From contig CM055100.1 in the NCBI GenBank assembly GCA_029204225.1, forward strand, positions 48,944,877-49,008,876: a stretch of DNA of 64,000 nucleotides, given 5' to 3'. Below, one piece after another: positions 14,001-27,454 of this stretch. A program made the translations under genes and the position numbers. The stretch's first letter is position 1, and every line of letters starts with the position of its first letter. The notes beneath the pieces are model-generated. The model ran no database searches and was not told the DNA's origin. It saw nothing but the letters and a program-made list of their open reading frames with translations. The stretch comes from Diphasiastrum complanatum (lineage: Eukaryota > Streptophyta > Lycopodiopsida > Lycopodiales > Lycopodiaceae).

Positions 14001-16522
14001 TCCTTCGCTCCCATCACTATGCTTCCTCGGCTACTTTTTGGAAGATCTTTCTTCATAAGCCCCTATACATTGCACCCATCCCTCTTCAATCCTGGGTCGA
14101 CTATGCAACCAACCTATATACAACTGCTCACCCTTCCATCTCTCTTTCTTCTCGTCCTACCCATTGTGGCCTCTTTGCTCCTGACATGGTTGAAGCCACC
14201 ATCTGCAAACTCAAGAACAATCGTACGTTTGACATTGACCTCCTTTCAGCCGAGCTCCTAAAACCAGTTGCCAAACTCGCCTCCCCTTTCCTAGCCCGCT
14301 GTTTCAACCGCTCTATCACTGATGGTTTCCCCATACCTTGGGCCACCAATCTCCTTCACCCCATTCTCAAAGAAGGCGATGCCATGAATGTCCACAACTA
14401 TCGCACTATTATGATTGGTCATACCATGGCCAAGTTGTACGCCACTATTCTCCAGAACTTCATTACGGCAGAGGCTGATTCTCGACTATTGTATGCGACT
14501 GGCCAGGCTAGGTGCCGTCGGGGTTATAGCACTCTTGATCATGTCCTCACCCTATGTACTATCATTGAGGAGGAAAAGCATATGGGCAAGAAGGTATTTG
14601 CTTGTTTCGTTGATCTCTCTAAGGTCTTTGATATTGTTCCCCGTCATCTTTTTATTAGCAGACTACGTCAGCTTGGCTTTTCCAACTCTATTCACGCGGT
14701 AGTGGTTGCTCTGTATGAGAGAGTTCTAGCATGTATTCGGCTGGGTACTGATTTGTCTTCTCCCATCCATAGCACTGTTGGTGTCAAGCAAGGCTGTCCA
14801 CTGTCCCCTCCATTGTTTGCACTTTATATTGATGATCTTGCGCGCCTCATTCGTGAAGAAGGTAGAGATGGTTGCCGGTTGGCTCATCTGCTCATCCCCA
14901 TTCTGCTTTGTGCTGATGACATTGTTCTGCTTTCTCCCTCACCAGAAGGGTTGCAGTGTCACTTGTGCTGCTTGGGGTCTCTCTGTTAACTTAAAAAAGA
15001 CGAAGATCATGATTTTCAACAACAATTGACAGAGCCTTCACAATAATCAATTCTTCTATGACGGCCAGGAAGTTGACATCGTTGCCTCTTATACTTACTT
15101 GGGAGTCCTGTTTACTACGCCGCCCCTTCTTGGTTTCCGCCAGGTTGCATTTGCGCACATTTTCTCCGATCTTTCAGCATTGCTCCAGTTCGAGCGTGGT
15201 TGTACAATGAATCATATTTTTGATCCCGCTACTAGATGCCAGTTGTTTCACGCATGGGTGGTTCCAGCAGTGATGTATGCCTCCGAATTTGGTTGCCAGG
15301 ACTTTCTCTCCGGGACTGGGCATGCATTTCCCGCATTCAGGCCACTATGTTGGGTCGCATGATACGTGCCAAGACTACCACCCCTCATGATATCCTATGT
15401 GCTGAGTTTGCTACTCCTCCGATCATCCTTGAGGGCTTTTTCCACCTTATTCTTTTTCTTCAGCAGATTCATGCATCTCACCTGAATAGATACATAGTTG
15501 CTACGGTTACTTCTTCACTTGTCCTAGCTGATTCCCATGCCAAGCTCTCTTGATACCAGCACACGTCTGATCTCTTACAACATCTGGGCATCTCTATCAT
15601 GGATCTTCCTCGTGGTACGCATTCATATATCCGAGGCTATTTATTCCGTCGATATATGCGGCAGACTTGGAGCTCCCTCCCACCTTCCCGCATTCGACTC
15701 AGCTATTACCAAACATACTTCCGCTCTCTGGATCCTTCTGGTTTGCCATTGTTGCCGCTCTATCTCTCACAGCCCCTATCACACGGGCTGCGTCTTGGGC
15801 AGTTGCGCATTTCCTCTCATCAGCTTGCTATTGAGGTCGGTTGTGCATGGGATATCCCCCGAGAGCGTCGTCTATGTCGCTTATGCTATTGCAGGAAGTG
15901 GAAGATGAAGCCCATTTCCTCCTCAGATGTTCGTTGTATTATGAGATACAGGGGAGGTATTTTGCCTCTTTCGCGATGGCCCGCATACACTTCGCAATTT
16001 TGTCTCCTATCGTAATGCTCGTTGCTTGGGACTTCTTGTTCATGATATGCTTACTCTCCATCAGTCTCATCTGCCTGTACCAAATCACCTGGGGTTAGAC
16101 TCCCAGCAGCTGCTTCTCACTGGCTTCTTTCGGACTCGAGAACATGCTGATGACTCCGATGATGAGATTCCTATCCATGTGCCACCGTGGAAAAAGCCCA
16201 GATGCAGTCGCCACTTGCCTCCATCAGGGCCCACTATACACTACTCCACTCAGCGGACACTTCACACTTACTTCCGCTGATATGTACTTATTCTCCACTT
16301 GGCCCGGGTTGTGAGCATTGGTACTTTTTCTATAGTTCTTCTGCTATACCTGGCCGGGGTTGTGGGCTTATTTCACTTCTGCTTTGTTCTACTTTCATTC
16401 GTAGCTAGTTTATAGCATTTTACGGCCACGTCCTCCTATGGATGATGCTCTCACTCTTGCTTGTACATATTTTCTTTTTGGTCTTATGCACCCACGACGG
16501 GTGCCCAAAAGACGTTAATAAA

Positions 16523-16579
<57 letters not shown>

Positions 16580-19500
16580 ATTAGATTTAATCACCTACCT
16601 TGCTGGATTCCATATCTTGATAAAAATCCTTTGTTCTTGTATCGTCTCCAAAATAGAACTGCAATGGAACTTGTAATTAGTATTGCGACTACAGGAAGGG
16701 TCACACCTAAGACTATCGGCAAAACTTCAGAGTGTCTCTTGATAATATTGCCTGCACAATGATAACCGAGACAAGCGAAAACACAATCAGAAGCAAGATA
16801 TTAGAGCAAAATAGAAGAAACGTTTAGTCAATCATACAGCTCTAAGACTTAATGGCATGCCAAATCTTAGTGTAGGTGACCCTAAACCCTAAACACTGCA
16901 CTACAAAAACAAATTGATAAATTTCAAGTAGTACAGGACAGTGAAAATTGCTGTTCTTTCTAACCTGTCAAACTTTCAACAGTCAATGCTCAAATTGGCT
17001 TGATAGTAGATGCACCAACTACCTTGTGGGGGAGTGAGGATATGCAACTGATACTGTCCATATCCACTTAGAGATTTTCCACCCCTTAGTTGTAGTTCAA
17101 TGAAGGAAAGCTCGGAATCATCCCAGAACCCACTCTGAGGAGGAAAGACAAGAATATCCACCTGCGTCTGATTTGATGAGGTAAAATTGGCACTCTGTAC
17201 CCAAACTCGATCTGAAGTTATTTTCAGCTGTCCTGCTAATTGAGATTCCAGTCCACCAATTCGTGGTGCATTGAAAGTACTAAATGGAGGTGAAGTGAGT
17301 AAAATCCTGCCAACCAATGGATATGTACAATTACAGTTTTCAGGACTGAGTGATTGGCCTTGCTGACAAGCAATTTTTGTGCATGACACATCCTGTCGCC
17401 ATGTTCTAGGCCCATAGCCAGAAGAAAGGTCGCACAGGTCAGGCTGGGAGAATTCAACATTCTCACAGATTGGGTTGCCACTAAGCCTGGCCATAAGACG
17501 CAGTTACAACATCAAATTGAATAGAAGAGCAAGAAAATCTCTTAACAATTGCCACATCTATTACAATTCAAGTAAACTTTCTTGTATTCATAAAAGTTCA
17601 ACTGATACAGAAACACAAATGATAGTGCACAACATAACAGACACAAACTTGTCTTGGCTTACTTTACTTTGATAAAGCCAGGAACAGTGCCATATAGGCC
17701 AGAGATTTTATTATCTTCAAGTGAAAGAATCGTCAAATTTTTGCCAACATAACTGATGTCTAGAGTACCATTGAACTGGTTGAGACTCAAATTCCTGTCA
17801 AAATGGAGATAAAGGAGAAACACTTAAGCTAAGTGTACATGCGTCCAAACTAGGTGGAAGTGCTGCACAATTCCAAGTGCTTGATAATTTTCACAATTTG
17901 TGTTTCTAGAATTGGTTGCATCAAATCATCTGCACAGATCATTCCAAAGTACATAAAACTTACGCTTTTGTCAATGCTTGAAGACTGTGTGTCAGCCAAG
18001 ATGGAAAGGTCCCAGTTAACCCACAATTAACTAAGTTTCTGCATATTGACATCAAGGTAAAGGAATTCTCATTAATTTGATAATTCTGCTCTTTCGAAAA
18101 CTTTTGCTCTAGTACGAACTCTGAAAACTGAGAACCGAAACTCATTGCACTACGCACAAGACCATCAAGTTCTGCATCTTTGAAAGCCAGTGAGGAACAC
18201 TTTCGAGTACAAGCAAGTTGTTTGTTAGGTCCCTGTAGATCCAGATTACAGGAGGTTATTATATAAAATCGAAGTAGACCAAATTAGAGAGAACGTACAA
18301 GTACATCACCTGAAATTTGAACGTAGGGAAGACATCACTTACAAACCCTGCAAGTTTACAAGGCCTGAGAGGTCTGGAAGTGGTCCACTCAAACGATTGT
18401 TTTGGAGAAATCTGCAAGTTTTCAAACAAAAACTACATTGTCACTCTTTGGAATCGAATACAATAAAAATTCATATGGTTACTTGTTTCTGTATTTCTCA
18501 ATTTTACTCTACATAATCAGGGCTCAATGGCTTATAAAAATTCAATAATTAAACTGTTCAGGATCTTTGCAATCAAAATGTACTTACAAATAAGGAATAC
18601 TAGTGAGCTGATTGATAGTATCAGGTATTGAACCCGTGAAATTGTTGTTCTCCATCCCCCTGTTGCAGAGTAATTGCCACAGTTGTAAAGTGTACGCTTA
18701 AATATTTCCTCACTGATCTTATTAATAAAAATAAATTACAAACCTAATCTGAAAACTAGGATATATCAGAGCATTGAGTAAAAAGATATACAGATTCTGG
18801 AGAGACGGCAAGTTTCCTAATTCTGAAGGAATTGAACCAGTAAAATCATTGTCCTGCAAACGTCTACAAACAGATACAGAATACATCATAAGCTAAAGCA
18901 AAGACTAATATCTGCATCCAAAAAGCAGTGCAAAAAACAATAATTTTTGATTTGGGTTAGATTGCTCGGAATTCTGTACTTGATGATCAAAATCAAGAAC
19001 GCTTTCCATTCCAAGAGTGAATAATGAATGCTGCCATATATCCAGACTCATTTTTTACTAAATGTTCTACTTTATGAGATTGATGCTTCCAACCATCTTC
19101 ACATGGAGGTACTGAGAAACTAACAAAAGACTAGCCTGATAATCAAGAAAAGCATTTTCCTGTCAGCCAATTCCAAGTACCATCTTCCGTCCTAGGCAGT
19201 ATGTTTACTTACAGATACTGAAGACCTTTTAGTCCAGAAAGATCTGGAAGAGTTCCACTCAGAAAGTTTTTGTTCAAATAACTGCAGCACATGTGTGGAG
19301 TAAGAACAGAACATTTAGGCCATGAGGTAACCACACTCATACCACAAAAATACCAGGTGAAGAGCTATCAAACTCATGCCGCTTTGCATCTCTAAGTAAA
19401 AGATTTCAGTGTTTGAGCAAATCATAATGCAACTACATGGAGTCAACATGCATTTGAACTCAGCATCTAATCTGAACCTCAATCCATGATGAGCTTACAA

Positions 19501-21870
19501 AAAGATTAACAAAGGTTTGCAAGGCATTTTTGTCAAGCTGCTACCATTAAGTTCTGCTGTCAAGCTACAAAAGCCTCATGAAGTTGTTCAACAAATACTT
19601 GACTGTAAAAACTAAGCAGCCTTGCTAACATTCAAAGCACGCAGAGTCTAATGCAGTAATCATACCTGCATTATGCCATTCCCATTCAAATATAAGAGTA
19701 GTTGACTGGAATCATGTTATAGTAGGACAATCCTGAGGCTACAATGATTACGTTTTTTTCAGATACACAACATTCTTCATACTTGCAATCAAGAACAAAG
19801 AATACCTATCTTTAAAATGAATTAATAAGTAACCTTTACATCTCAATGTTATGAGATTTTTAAAGCTCTCAAGAATCTGATTGTCTCGGCCCTACTGTTA
19901 AAGATTGTCAATCCTGATAAACTATATGTTGTTAGGACATAAATGAGCAATTATGCAATAGGAGCAGTCTTACTCTAGGATCGTAAGCATGTTGCCTTTG
20001 AGAGCAAGAAGTTGAGTGATGCACAGATCAGGTACACCACTCAGGAGAAAGGACTACTTTCTGTGATTTACAATCTTAAGATCTGGAGGCATTACCTGTA
20101 CATTAATAAGTTCATGATATGCTCTGAACATCAGCCCCTTAAGTACTTTTCTAACCAGCATGACTTGAGAGGTCGGCAAGCTCGATGGGTCAAACTCTTG
20201 CAATAGTTCGATCATGAGATCCATTACATTATTGCAGCTACTGATGGGTAGTTGATGCCCTCAGCGGAAATTGAAGTGAATTCAATTTCCTTCACTTAGA
20301 TATCTATTGCCTTCAATCTATCCCTCAAAAACTCTGTCAATCAGATCCACATTTTGGTTGAAGAATTTGGCAAGCAGTTCAAGATATGATCAGATTCACT
20401 CAAGTGATCCTTTTAAGTCACAAGATGCTCAGTCTATTATGAGGGAAGAAACAAAAGTTAATCAGTACAATATCCAAAATGGATTGCTATCCAAGGATAC
20501 TAAGTGTGCCATCATGCTTCACGCTTCATGTTTATGTACAGTTTTGAACCTAGGCCACCAGTAGCAGTTGAAAGCAGGGAAATAAAACTTTAAAGGTAGC
20601 TGATTTAGTGAATGACATGCAAGAAATGTTATAATTAGCCACATGAGAATGTCTAGGATGCTCGGGATCGCGTGAAATTGAAAAGAGCTTCTTCTGAGTT
20701 TGGAGAGGTGACTAGGTGTATCTTTGATTTACCGAAGGACTTGGAGATAATAAACACTAGAAACCATTACAAACTATTTGCAAAGTATTGCGGACCTTTT
20801 AGAATCGTGAAGCAAGTCGGCTCTTTAGGTTAGAGGTTAGAACTCTCTAAGGGAGTTAAGGTGCATCCTGTCTTTCATGTAAGTGGACTTAAGATAGGTA
20901 TACATGAGGGGTATGACTTACTTCTAGGACTTGGAGATAATAAACACTAGAAACCATTACAAACTATTTGCAAAGTATTGCGGACCTTTAGAATCGTGAA
21001 GCAAGTCGGCTCTTTAGGTTAGAGGTTAGAACTCTCTAAGGGAGTTAAGGTGCATCCTGTCTTTCATGTAAGTGGACTTAAGATAGGTATACATGAGGGG
21101 AATGACTTACTTCTAGGGATGAATTGGGCCAAGTAGAGGACATTTCATCCCGTGTACTTTTAGAGCCAAAGAGAGTACTTCACAAGAGAGAAAAAAGTTA
21201 AAAACATAAATTTAGTCTGCGAGTGGTCGGTTCATCGAGAACATAGTAAATTGCAATGAAAATATAAGTTATATACTGAGTAATTCTCAGATGGCTGAGG
21301 GGATATTGTTCCCATGAGACTCTATTGGACTGACCTCCTAAAAAGTATGGAGAGTTGACCGGTAAACGTGACACATGCCATATGCTCACTGGGACACTTG
21401 GTTCAATTCATAAGTGACACTTGTCAGACAGTCAATGGACGGGTCAACGGGACGTGTGTCATATGCTCATTGGAACACGGTCCAATGTATGTGTGACAAG
21501 ACAGTCCACCCACTAGCTTACCTATGTGTCAGGGTACTGCCAAGTGGCAAGATTGTGCATGGAGTTTACCATGTGTCGGCGTTAGGATGTGTCAGGGTTA
21601 AAGGGTGCTTGAGAGGATATAGTGTGAGCCTTGCTAGGCATTCCCTATCTTATTCCTATGCAGCTATGGTTGGGAGGAGACTTGCAAGTTGCAGCAAAGC
21701 TCTCATGTTTGTTTGTTGATCTATGTACATTTACCTGAGATTAATAAAGTGACGAATTTGCTGGGTACTTCTATGAATTTACTTAGGGTTGTGTGAGCTT
21801 GTATGTAACATAAAGCTCTGTATGTCTGCTCTATTATGGCTTCATAGCTAACTATGTTAACTTATTTTAC

Positions 21871-21923
<53 letters not shown>

Positions 21924-24900
21924 CAACCAGCCATGGCTCCTCCTCGTGCCAGCCTATCTCGCAGGCCGCTCCCCTGCTGCCACCTCCCCCCCCCCGGCCG
22001 CTGCCACCTCAGCCCTAATCTCCAGCGATGCCCTACCTGCAGCAGCCCTAATCGTGGCCCCTGCCCTAATCGCAGCCTCCTCGCTGATCCTAGGGCAGCG
22101 CTGCCTGTTGATGTGGCAGCGCTGCCTGCACGCAGGCAGTGCTACCTGCTGAACAATTGTTTCGGTGATTGTACCTGCTGTACCTGCCTGCGTGGCCGCT
22201 ATCCCGGACCTGCCTGCTCAGCCTGCTCCTATGCTCTCGTTTTCTGAGCCCATCCTCCCCACGCCGATCAGCGCTTCTTCTTTCCTCACGGCACCACAAC
22301 CTACAGCAAATATTCCATATACGTACGCCCTCTAAATCCACTGAACTTTTTTCCTCTTGGTAGATCGACCAAATCAAGGCAGATTTCCAGATTTTGCGAC
22401 AAGAAATTTCACAGCTGAAAGGAACGGTTACCTCTCTGATCAACGAAAAGAATGTCTTGCTTGCCTATGATACTTGGACAGGGCGTCCTGATCATCGCTC
22501 CATTCGGTTACGTGTATGCATTACTGGTCGTGAGTATATTGCTTTAGTTGATACCGGCAGCACTCATCCTTTTATCAGCAGTTACATCACCAGTCGGATC
22601 CGTGCTTCACCTGTTCCTGCTCCATAGCCTCTTACAGTTTTTCCTAGTTCTCAGATGTTTCAGGAATTGCCATACCGCATTGGAGATTTTTCTGGACAGG
22701 CAGATCTTTACATTATTCCTATGGAGCGTTATGATCTTATTTGTCAGGCTTGGCATATCCTGATGGCTTGGGTTATTGCCTCCATTCCAGCTACTGTTTG
22801 TCCGAGTGATCTTCAGGTTCCCAGTCATTTCAGGTTGCTCCATATCGCTTGGTCTCCGATGCTAAGTTGCCACTTTGTTCTGGTGTTCCAAGACCATCAG
22901 AGTACCTTGAGAGAGTTCCTTCTCCTCTCTTGGCTAGTTTTTGGGGATGTTGCCGCCATATACTTCAGTGTTGCTCATATCTGCTTTGATACTCCTTCCC
23001 AGCTACACGTGGATATTGCTCCGATGCTTGCTACTTATGTTGCGGCTCCTGTTCCTCGTTCCAGTGCATTTCTTCTATTTTTCACTTGTGCGCCTAGTGT
23101 GTACTTTGGGATTACACTTGCGGCCAGTTTTGTTGGGTCATCCGATTCTCCATCCATTTTTGCTGCATCCTATGATGGATTGGTATGTCCATATGAGGTC
23201 TTTCTGGATGAGTATTTCGGCTACAGTTTTTCAGTTGGGGCTGCTACTATTCCTAGATTTGTTGCTACAATCGGACTTTGTATGAAAAGTTATGCTCATT
23301 TCCGTAAAACTGCTTGAGGATCATAAAAGGTGGAACATGAACTTGGTTCCTTCCAAATGGTCTTGTTTCCAAATCTAGCTTATCAGAAGCTTAGGATTTT
23401 CCTCATAAAAACTTAATTCTTTCGACATCAATGATGTAGAAGTCTAGAAACTTGACATGCAATGATGTAGAAGTCTAGAAACTTGACATGCAATTGGAAA
23501 TAAACAAACTACAGTTACATGCAAAGGAAAACATCAGTGTTATGCACACATGCAAAGGTTTCGAAGGTCATAATGCATGCATGCAACCAGTTTTGGGGTG
23601 TTTGGAAGTGGAAATCTTGAATCAAGGTCATAAGATCACTCTCTGCTCTACCTCTCCTTCTCCCCAGTGCCAAGTCCACCTTCTCTCTTTGTTAGCCCCA
23701 TCTGCTATCGTATACCTCCTTATCAATCTCAGGCCTATGTTGCCCACGTCTCTCGTCTTCTAGACCACTTTCCTTCCTCCTCTGATGTCACTACCCAAGC
23801 CTCCTTCTTGACACACGCCCTGACTACTGCCGCTCATGCCATTGCACCGCCTCGCCACTTCTCTTCTCATCGTTGTACCCATAATAAATGGTATAAAAAC
23901 GACTGTTCTTTCTCCCATAAATATGTCGAGTTCCTCAAACTCTCCAATTCTACACTTTCTTCTTCCGCGGAAAAGAAGCTTCGATCCCTTCTCCGTTCCT
24001 CCTACCTCCTTCACTCCCTCCACTCTGCTTCCTCGGCTACTTTTTGGAAGATCTTTCTTCATAAGCCCCTATCCATTCCTCGATAGACTATGCAACCAAC
24101 CTATATACAACTGCTCACCCTTCCATCTCTCAATCTTCTCGTCCTACCTATTGTAACCTCTTTGCTCCTGACATGGTTGAAGCCCCCAAGAACAATCGTA
24201 CGTCTGACATTGACCTTCTTTCAGCCGAGCTCCTCAAACCAGTTGCCAAACTCGCCTCCCCTTTCTTGGCCCGCTGTTTCAACCGCTCTGTCGTTGATGG
24301 GTTCCCCATACCTTGGGCCACCAATCTCTTTCACCCCATTCTTAAAGCAGGCGATGCCATAAATGTCCACAACTATCGCACTATTATGATTGGTCATACC
24401 ATGGCCAAGTTGTACGCCACTATTCTCCAGAACTTCGTTACAGCAGAGGCTGATTCTCGACTATTGTATGCGACTGGCCAGGCTGGCTTCCGTCGAGATT
24501 ATAGCACTCTTGATCATGTCCTCACCCTACGTACTATCATTGAGCAGGCAAAGCATATGGTCAAAAAGGTATTTACTTGTTTCATTGATCTCTCTAAAGC
24601 CTTTGATACTATTCCCCGTCATCTTTTGATCAGCAAACTACGTCAGCTTGGCTTTTCCGACTCTATTCTCGTGGCAGTGGTTGCTCTATATGAGAGAGGT
24701 CTAGCACGTATTCGGCTGGGTACTGAGTTGTCTTCTCCCATCCGTAACATTGTTGGTGTCAAGCAAGGTTGTCCATTGTCCCCTCCGTTGTTTGCACTTT
24801 ATATTGATGATCTTGAGTGCCTCATTCGTGAAGAAGGTGGAGATGGTTGCCCGCTGGCTCATTTGCTCATCCCCATTCTGCTTTATGCTGATGACATTGT

Positions 24901-25876
24901 CCTGCTTTCTCCCTCACCAAAGGGTTGCAGTGTCACTTACAGGTCTCACATCGGTTTTGTGATGCTTGGGGTCTCTCTGTTAACTTAAAAAAAATGAAGA
25001 TCATGATTTTTTACAACAATCGACAGAGCCTTCACAATTATCAATTCTTCTATGACGGCTAGGAAGTTGACATTGTTGCCTCTTATACTTACTTGGGAGT
25101 CTTGTTTGTTGCGCCCCTTCTTGGTTTCCGCCAGGCTGCATTTGCGCACATTTCCTCCGGTCTTTCAGCATTGCTCCAGTTCGAGCGTGGTTGTACAATG
25201 AATCATATTTTTGATCCCGCTGCTAGATGCCAGTTGTTTCACACACGGGTGGTTCCAGCAGTGATGTATGCCTCCGAGATCTGGTTGCCAGGACTTTCTC
25301 TCCGGGACTGGGCAGGCATTTCCCGCATTCAGGCCACTATGTTGGGTCGCATGATACATGCCAAGAAAACCACCCGTCATGATATCCTATGTGCTGAGTT
25401 TGCTACTCCTCCGATCATCCTTGAGGGCTTTTTCGGCCTTGTTCTTTTTCTTCAGCGGATTCAGGAGATTCGTGCATCTCACCTGGATAGATACATAGTT
25501 GATGCGGTTACTTCTTCACGTGTCCTAGCTGATTCCCATGCCAAGCTCTCCTGGTACCAGCAGGCGTTTGATCTCTTACGACATCTGGGCATCTCTATCA
25601 TGGATCTTCCTCATGGTACGCATTCATATATCTGAGGCTATTTATTTCGTCGATATATGCAGCAGACTTGGAGCTCCCTCCCACCTTCCCGCACTCGACT
25701 GAGCTATTACCAGACACACTTCCTCTCCATGGATCCTTATGGTTTGCCATTGTTGCCGCTCTATCTCTCACAGCCCATATCACATGGCCTACGCTATCGT
25801 CTTGGGCAGTTGCACATTTCCTCTCATCAGCTTGCTATTGAGGCCGGTCGTGCATGGGATATCCCCCGAGAGCATC

Positions 25877-25943
<67 letters not shown>

Positions 25944-27403
25944 CATACCTCCCTGGCAAAAGAGCCCTCGCCCCCCATGAGCTATGAGCATTGCCAGGGC
26001 AGCAGTGCTGCCAAATGATGTGGCAACGCTGCCTGCCATGTTGGCGGCAGTGTTGCCTGCATGGGCAGGCAAGTTTGCTACCTTCACTGCTTGATGGTTC
26101 CCCTCCTCGACATGATGTATCGGTCTTTCCTCCTCATGCTAGGCCAATACCTCAAAAATTACACACTCCCATGTTAGATCGTATGAGTTAGGCAAAGCCC
26201 TCTATTCCACACGAGATCCTCCTTTCCAAGTTTGTTGTTCCACCTATACGGATAGATGCAGCTTTCCAACCTATCACATATATTCAGAGAGTTCGGGTGC
26301 TTCCAAATGTAGAGGGGAGATACACACAAATAGCACTTGCGTCTTCACAGTATCTTCATGATCAGGGCTACAGGTTGTCATAGTTTTCTCAGGTATCCCA
26401 CCTCCTTGAGTCATTTGGTATCTCTATTACAGATCTGCCCTCGGGTACTCATCAGTATATCAAACACTTTTTATATAGGGCATATCTTGATCGTACATGT
26501 CAACGCCAGCTAGGGGTTAAGCCCGGCTATTATCAGACTCATTTCATTGAGCTAGACATACAAGGGTTCCCAGTTTTGCCACAGTATTTGGACTCAGGAT
26601 TATCACCTAGCCTCAGATTACATTGCCAACTTCGTGTTTCATCACATTAGTTGGCAATTGAGATTGGGAGGCAGTATTCCAAGAGAGGAACGGATATGTC
26701 AGTTGTGCTCTTTGAGGGAGGCTAAGTCTGAGGAACATTTTATCTTCAGATGCCCAATATACTATGAGATCATAGGGAGATATCATTGCTTGTTTCGTGA
26801 CATGCCCACCACACTTCGCTCGCTCATAGCATATGAGGATTCCCGTTGTGTTGCACTTTTGATACGAGAGATGTTCCTACTATGATGAGGTATATGCCAG
26901 ACAGCTCAGTAGACTCATCCCAGTTCTCAGTCTCATATTACCTCTTTCTTCTCTAGGAGAAGACCACACTGGGACCCAAAGTTTGATGATGAGATGGACG
27001 ATGATACACATATCCACAAAGATCAGAGACAGTGTACCATTCATAGTCATGCCGCAACTCGTGCCATCTGTCCTATCATGAGGAGACATGCTTCTCATCC
27101 TCCTAGACGACATCAACGACCACCTGAGTTACCTCATGTCGCAGCTTGCATCACATTCTTCTTCCTTAGCAACAGATCATGATGATATTGATATTGATGT
27201 TGCTATACCTCACTTTCCAAACATCATTCTACTCGAACATATCTCACTCACTTCAGTTCATAGTATTTAGTTATGTGTTTTTCTTTCGCTAAGACTTTGG
27301 AGACATTTTCATACGCTCCCACCAATACCACACTGGACCTATATATTACCAGTCTTATATGCCTTTTGGCATGGAAAAGACATTAATAAAGCTTTCTCTC
27401 TTT

Positions 27404-27454
<51 letters not shown>

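Larger units (their letters stand above)
12980..16576 (+). mobile_element. LINE A, internally deleted, with (CT)n tail
   Basis: A non-LTR retrotransposon antisense to the RLK in intron 16. Order: an ORF1-like part with a coiled-coil stretch (to 13393); the last third of an AP endonuclease; reverse transcriptase; thumb; a C-terminal zinc knuckle region near 15850-15960; a 3' UTR; a 6-bp stem-loop at 16488-16504 (GCACCC pairing with GGGTGC); AATAAAG; then (CT)n at 16527-16576. The N-terminal endonuclease is missing and there are several frameshifts. The 5' border is placed from homology with LINE B and is approximate. Confidence 0.85.
21922..25941 (+). mobile_element. LINE B with gypsy gag-protease insert, ends in (CT)n
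   Basis: It starts directly after a CT tract with a GC-rich leader (CTGCCTG repeats), then the same ORF1 helix as LINE A (22338-22455). The reading then switches at a TTGCTT microhomology to a gypsy gag-protease segment (about 22456-22760) and unplaced sequence, and returns to the LINE at the endonuclease end near 23640. The RT follows at 24173-24988 and the thumb to 25635. It stops inside ORF2 (at the codons before the zinc knuckle) directly against (CT)n at 25878-25941, with no 3' UTR. Confidence 0.8.
25942..27452 (+). mobile_element. LINE C, internally deleted, with (CT)n tail
   Basis: The 5' part (to about 26090) has the same CTGCCTG-rich leader as LINE B. It then jumps to the C-terminal part of ORF2. 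The zinc knuckle lies at 26634-26885. The 3' end has stem-loop ATGCC/GGCAT (27359-27372), ACATTAATAAAGC and (CT)n to 27452. Both ends are present but the middle is missing. Confidence 0.8.

Noticed and set aside
16442-16762. Plus-strand frame with a long Leu-Ser repeat across the CT tract
   Set aside because: It is the translation of (CT)n plus the antisense of RLK exon 16. The same applies to the other Ser-Leu and Arg-Glu repeat frames at CT/GA tracts.
17475-17672. Plus-strand small frame over exon 14-15
   Set aside because: Antisense shadow of the RLK; no motif and no promoter sign.
21933-22247. GC-rich open frames at the LINE B start as a host gene
   Set aside because: Low-complexity Cys/Pro-rich translation of a CTGCCTG-rich leader that also occurs in LINE C. 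No conserved protein.
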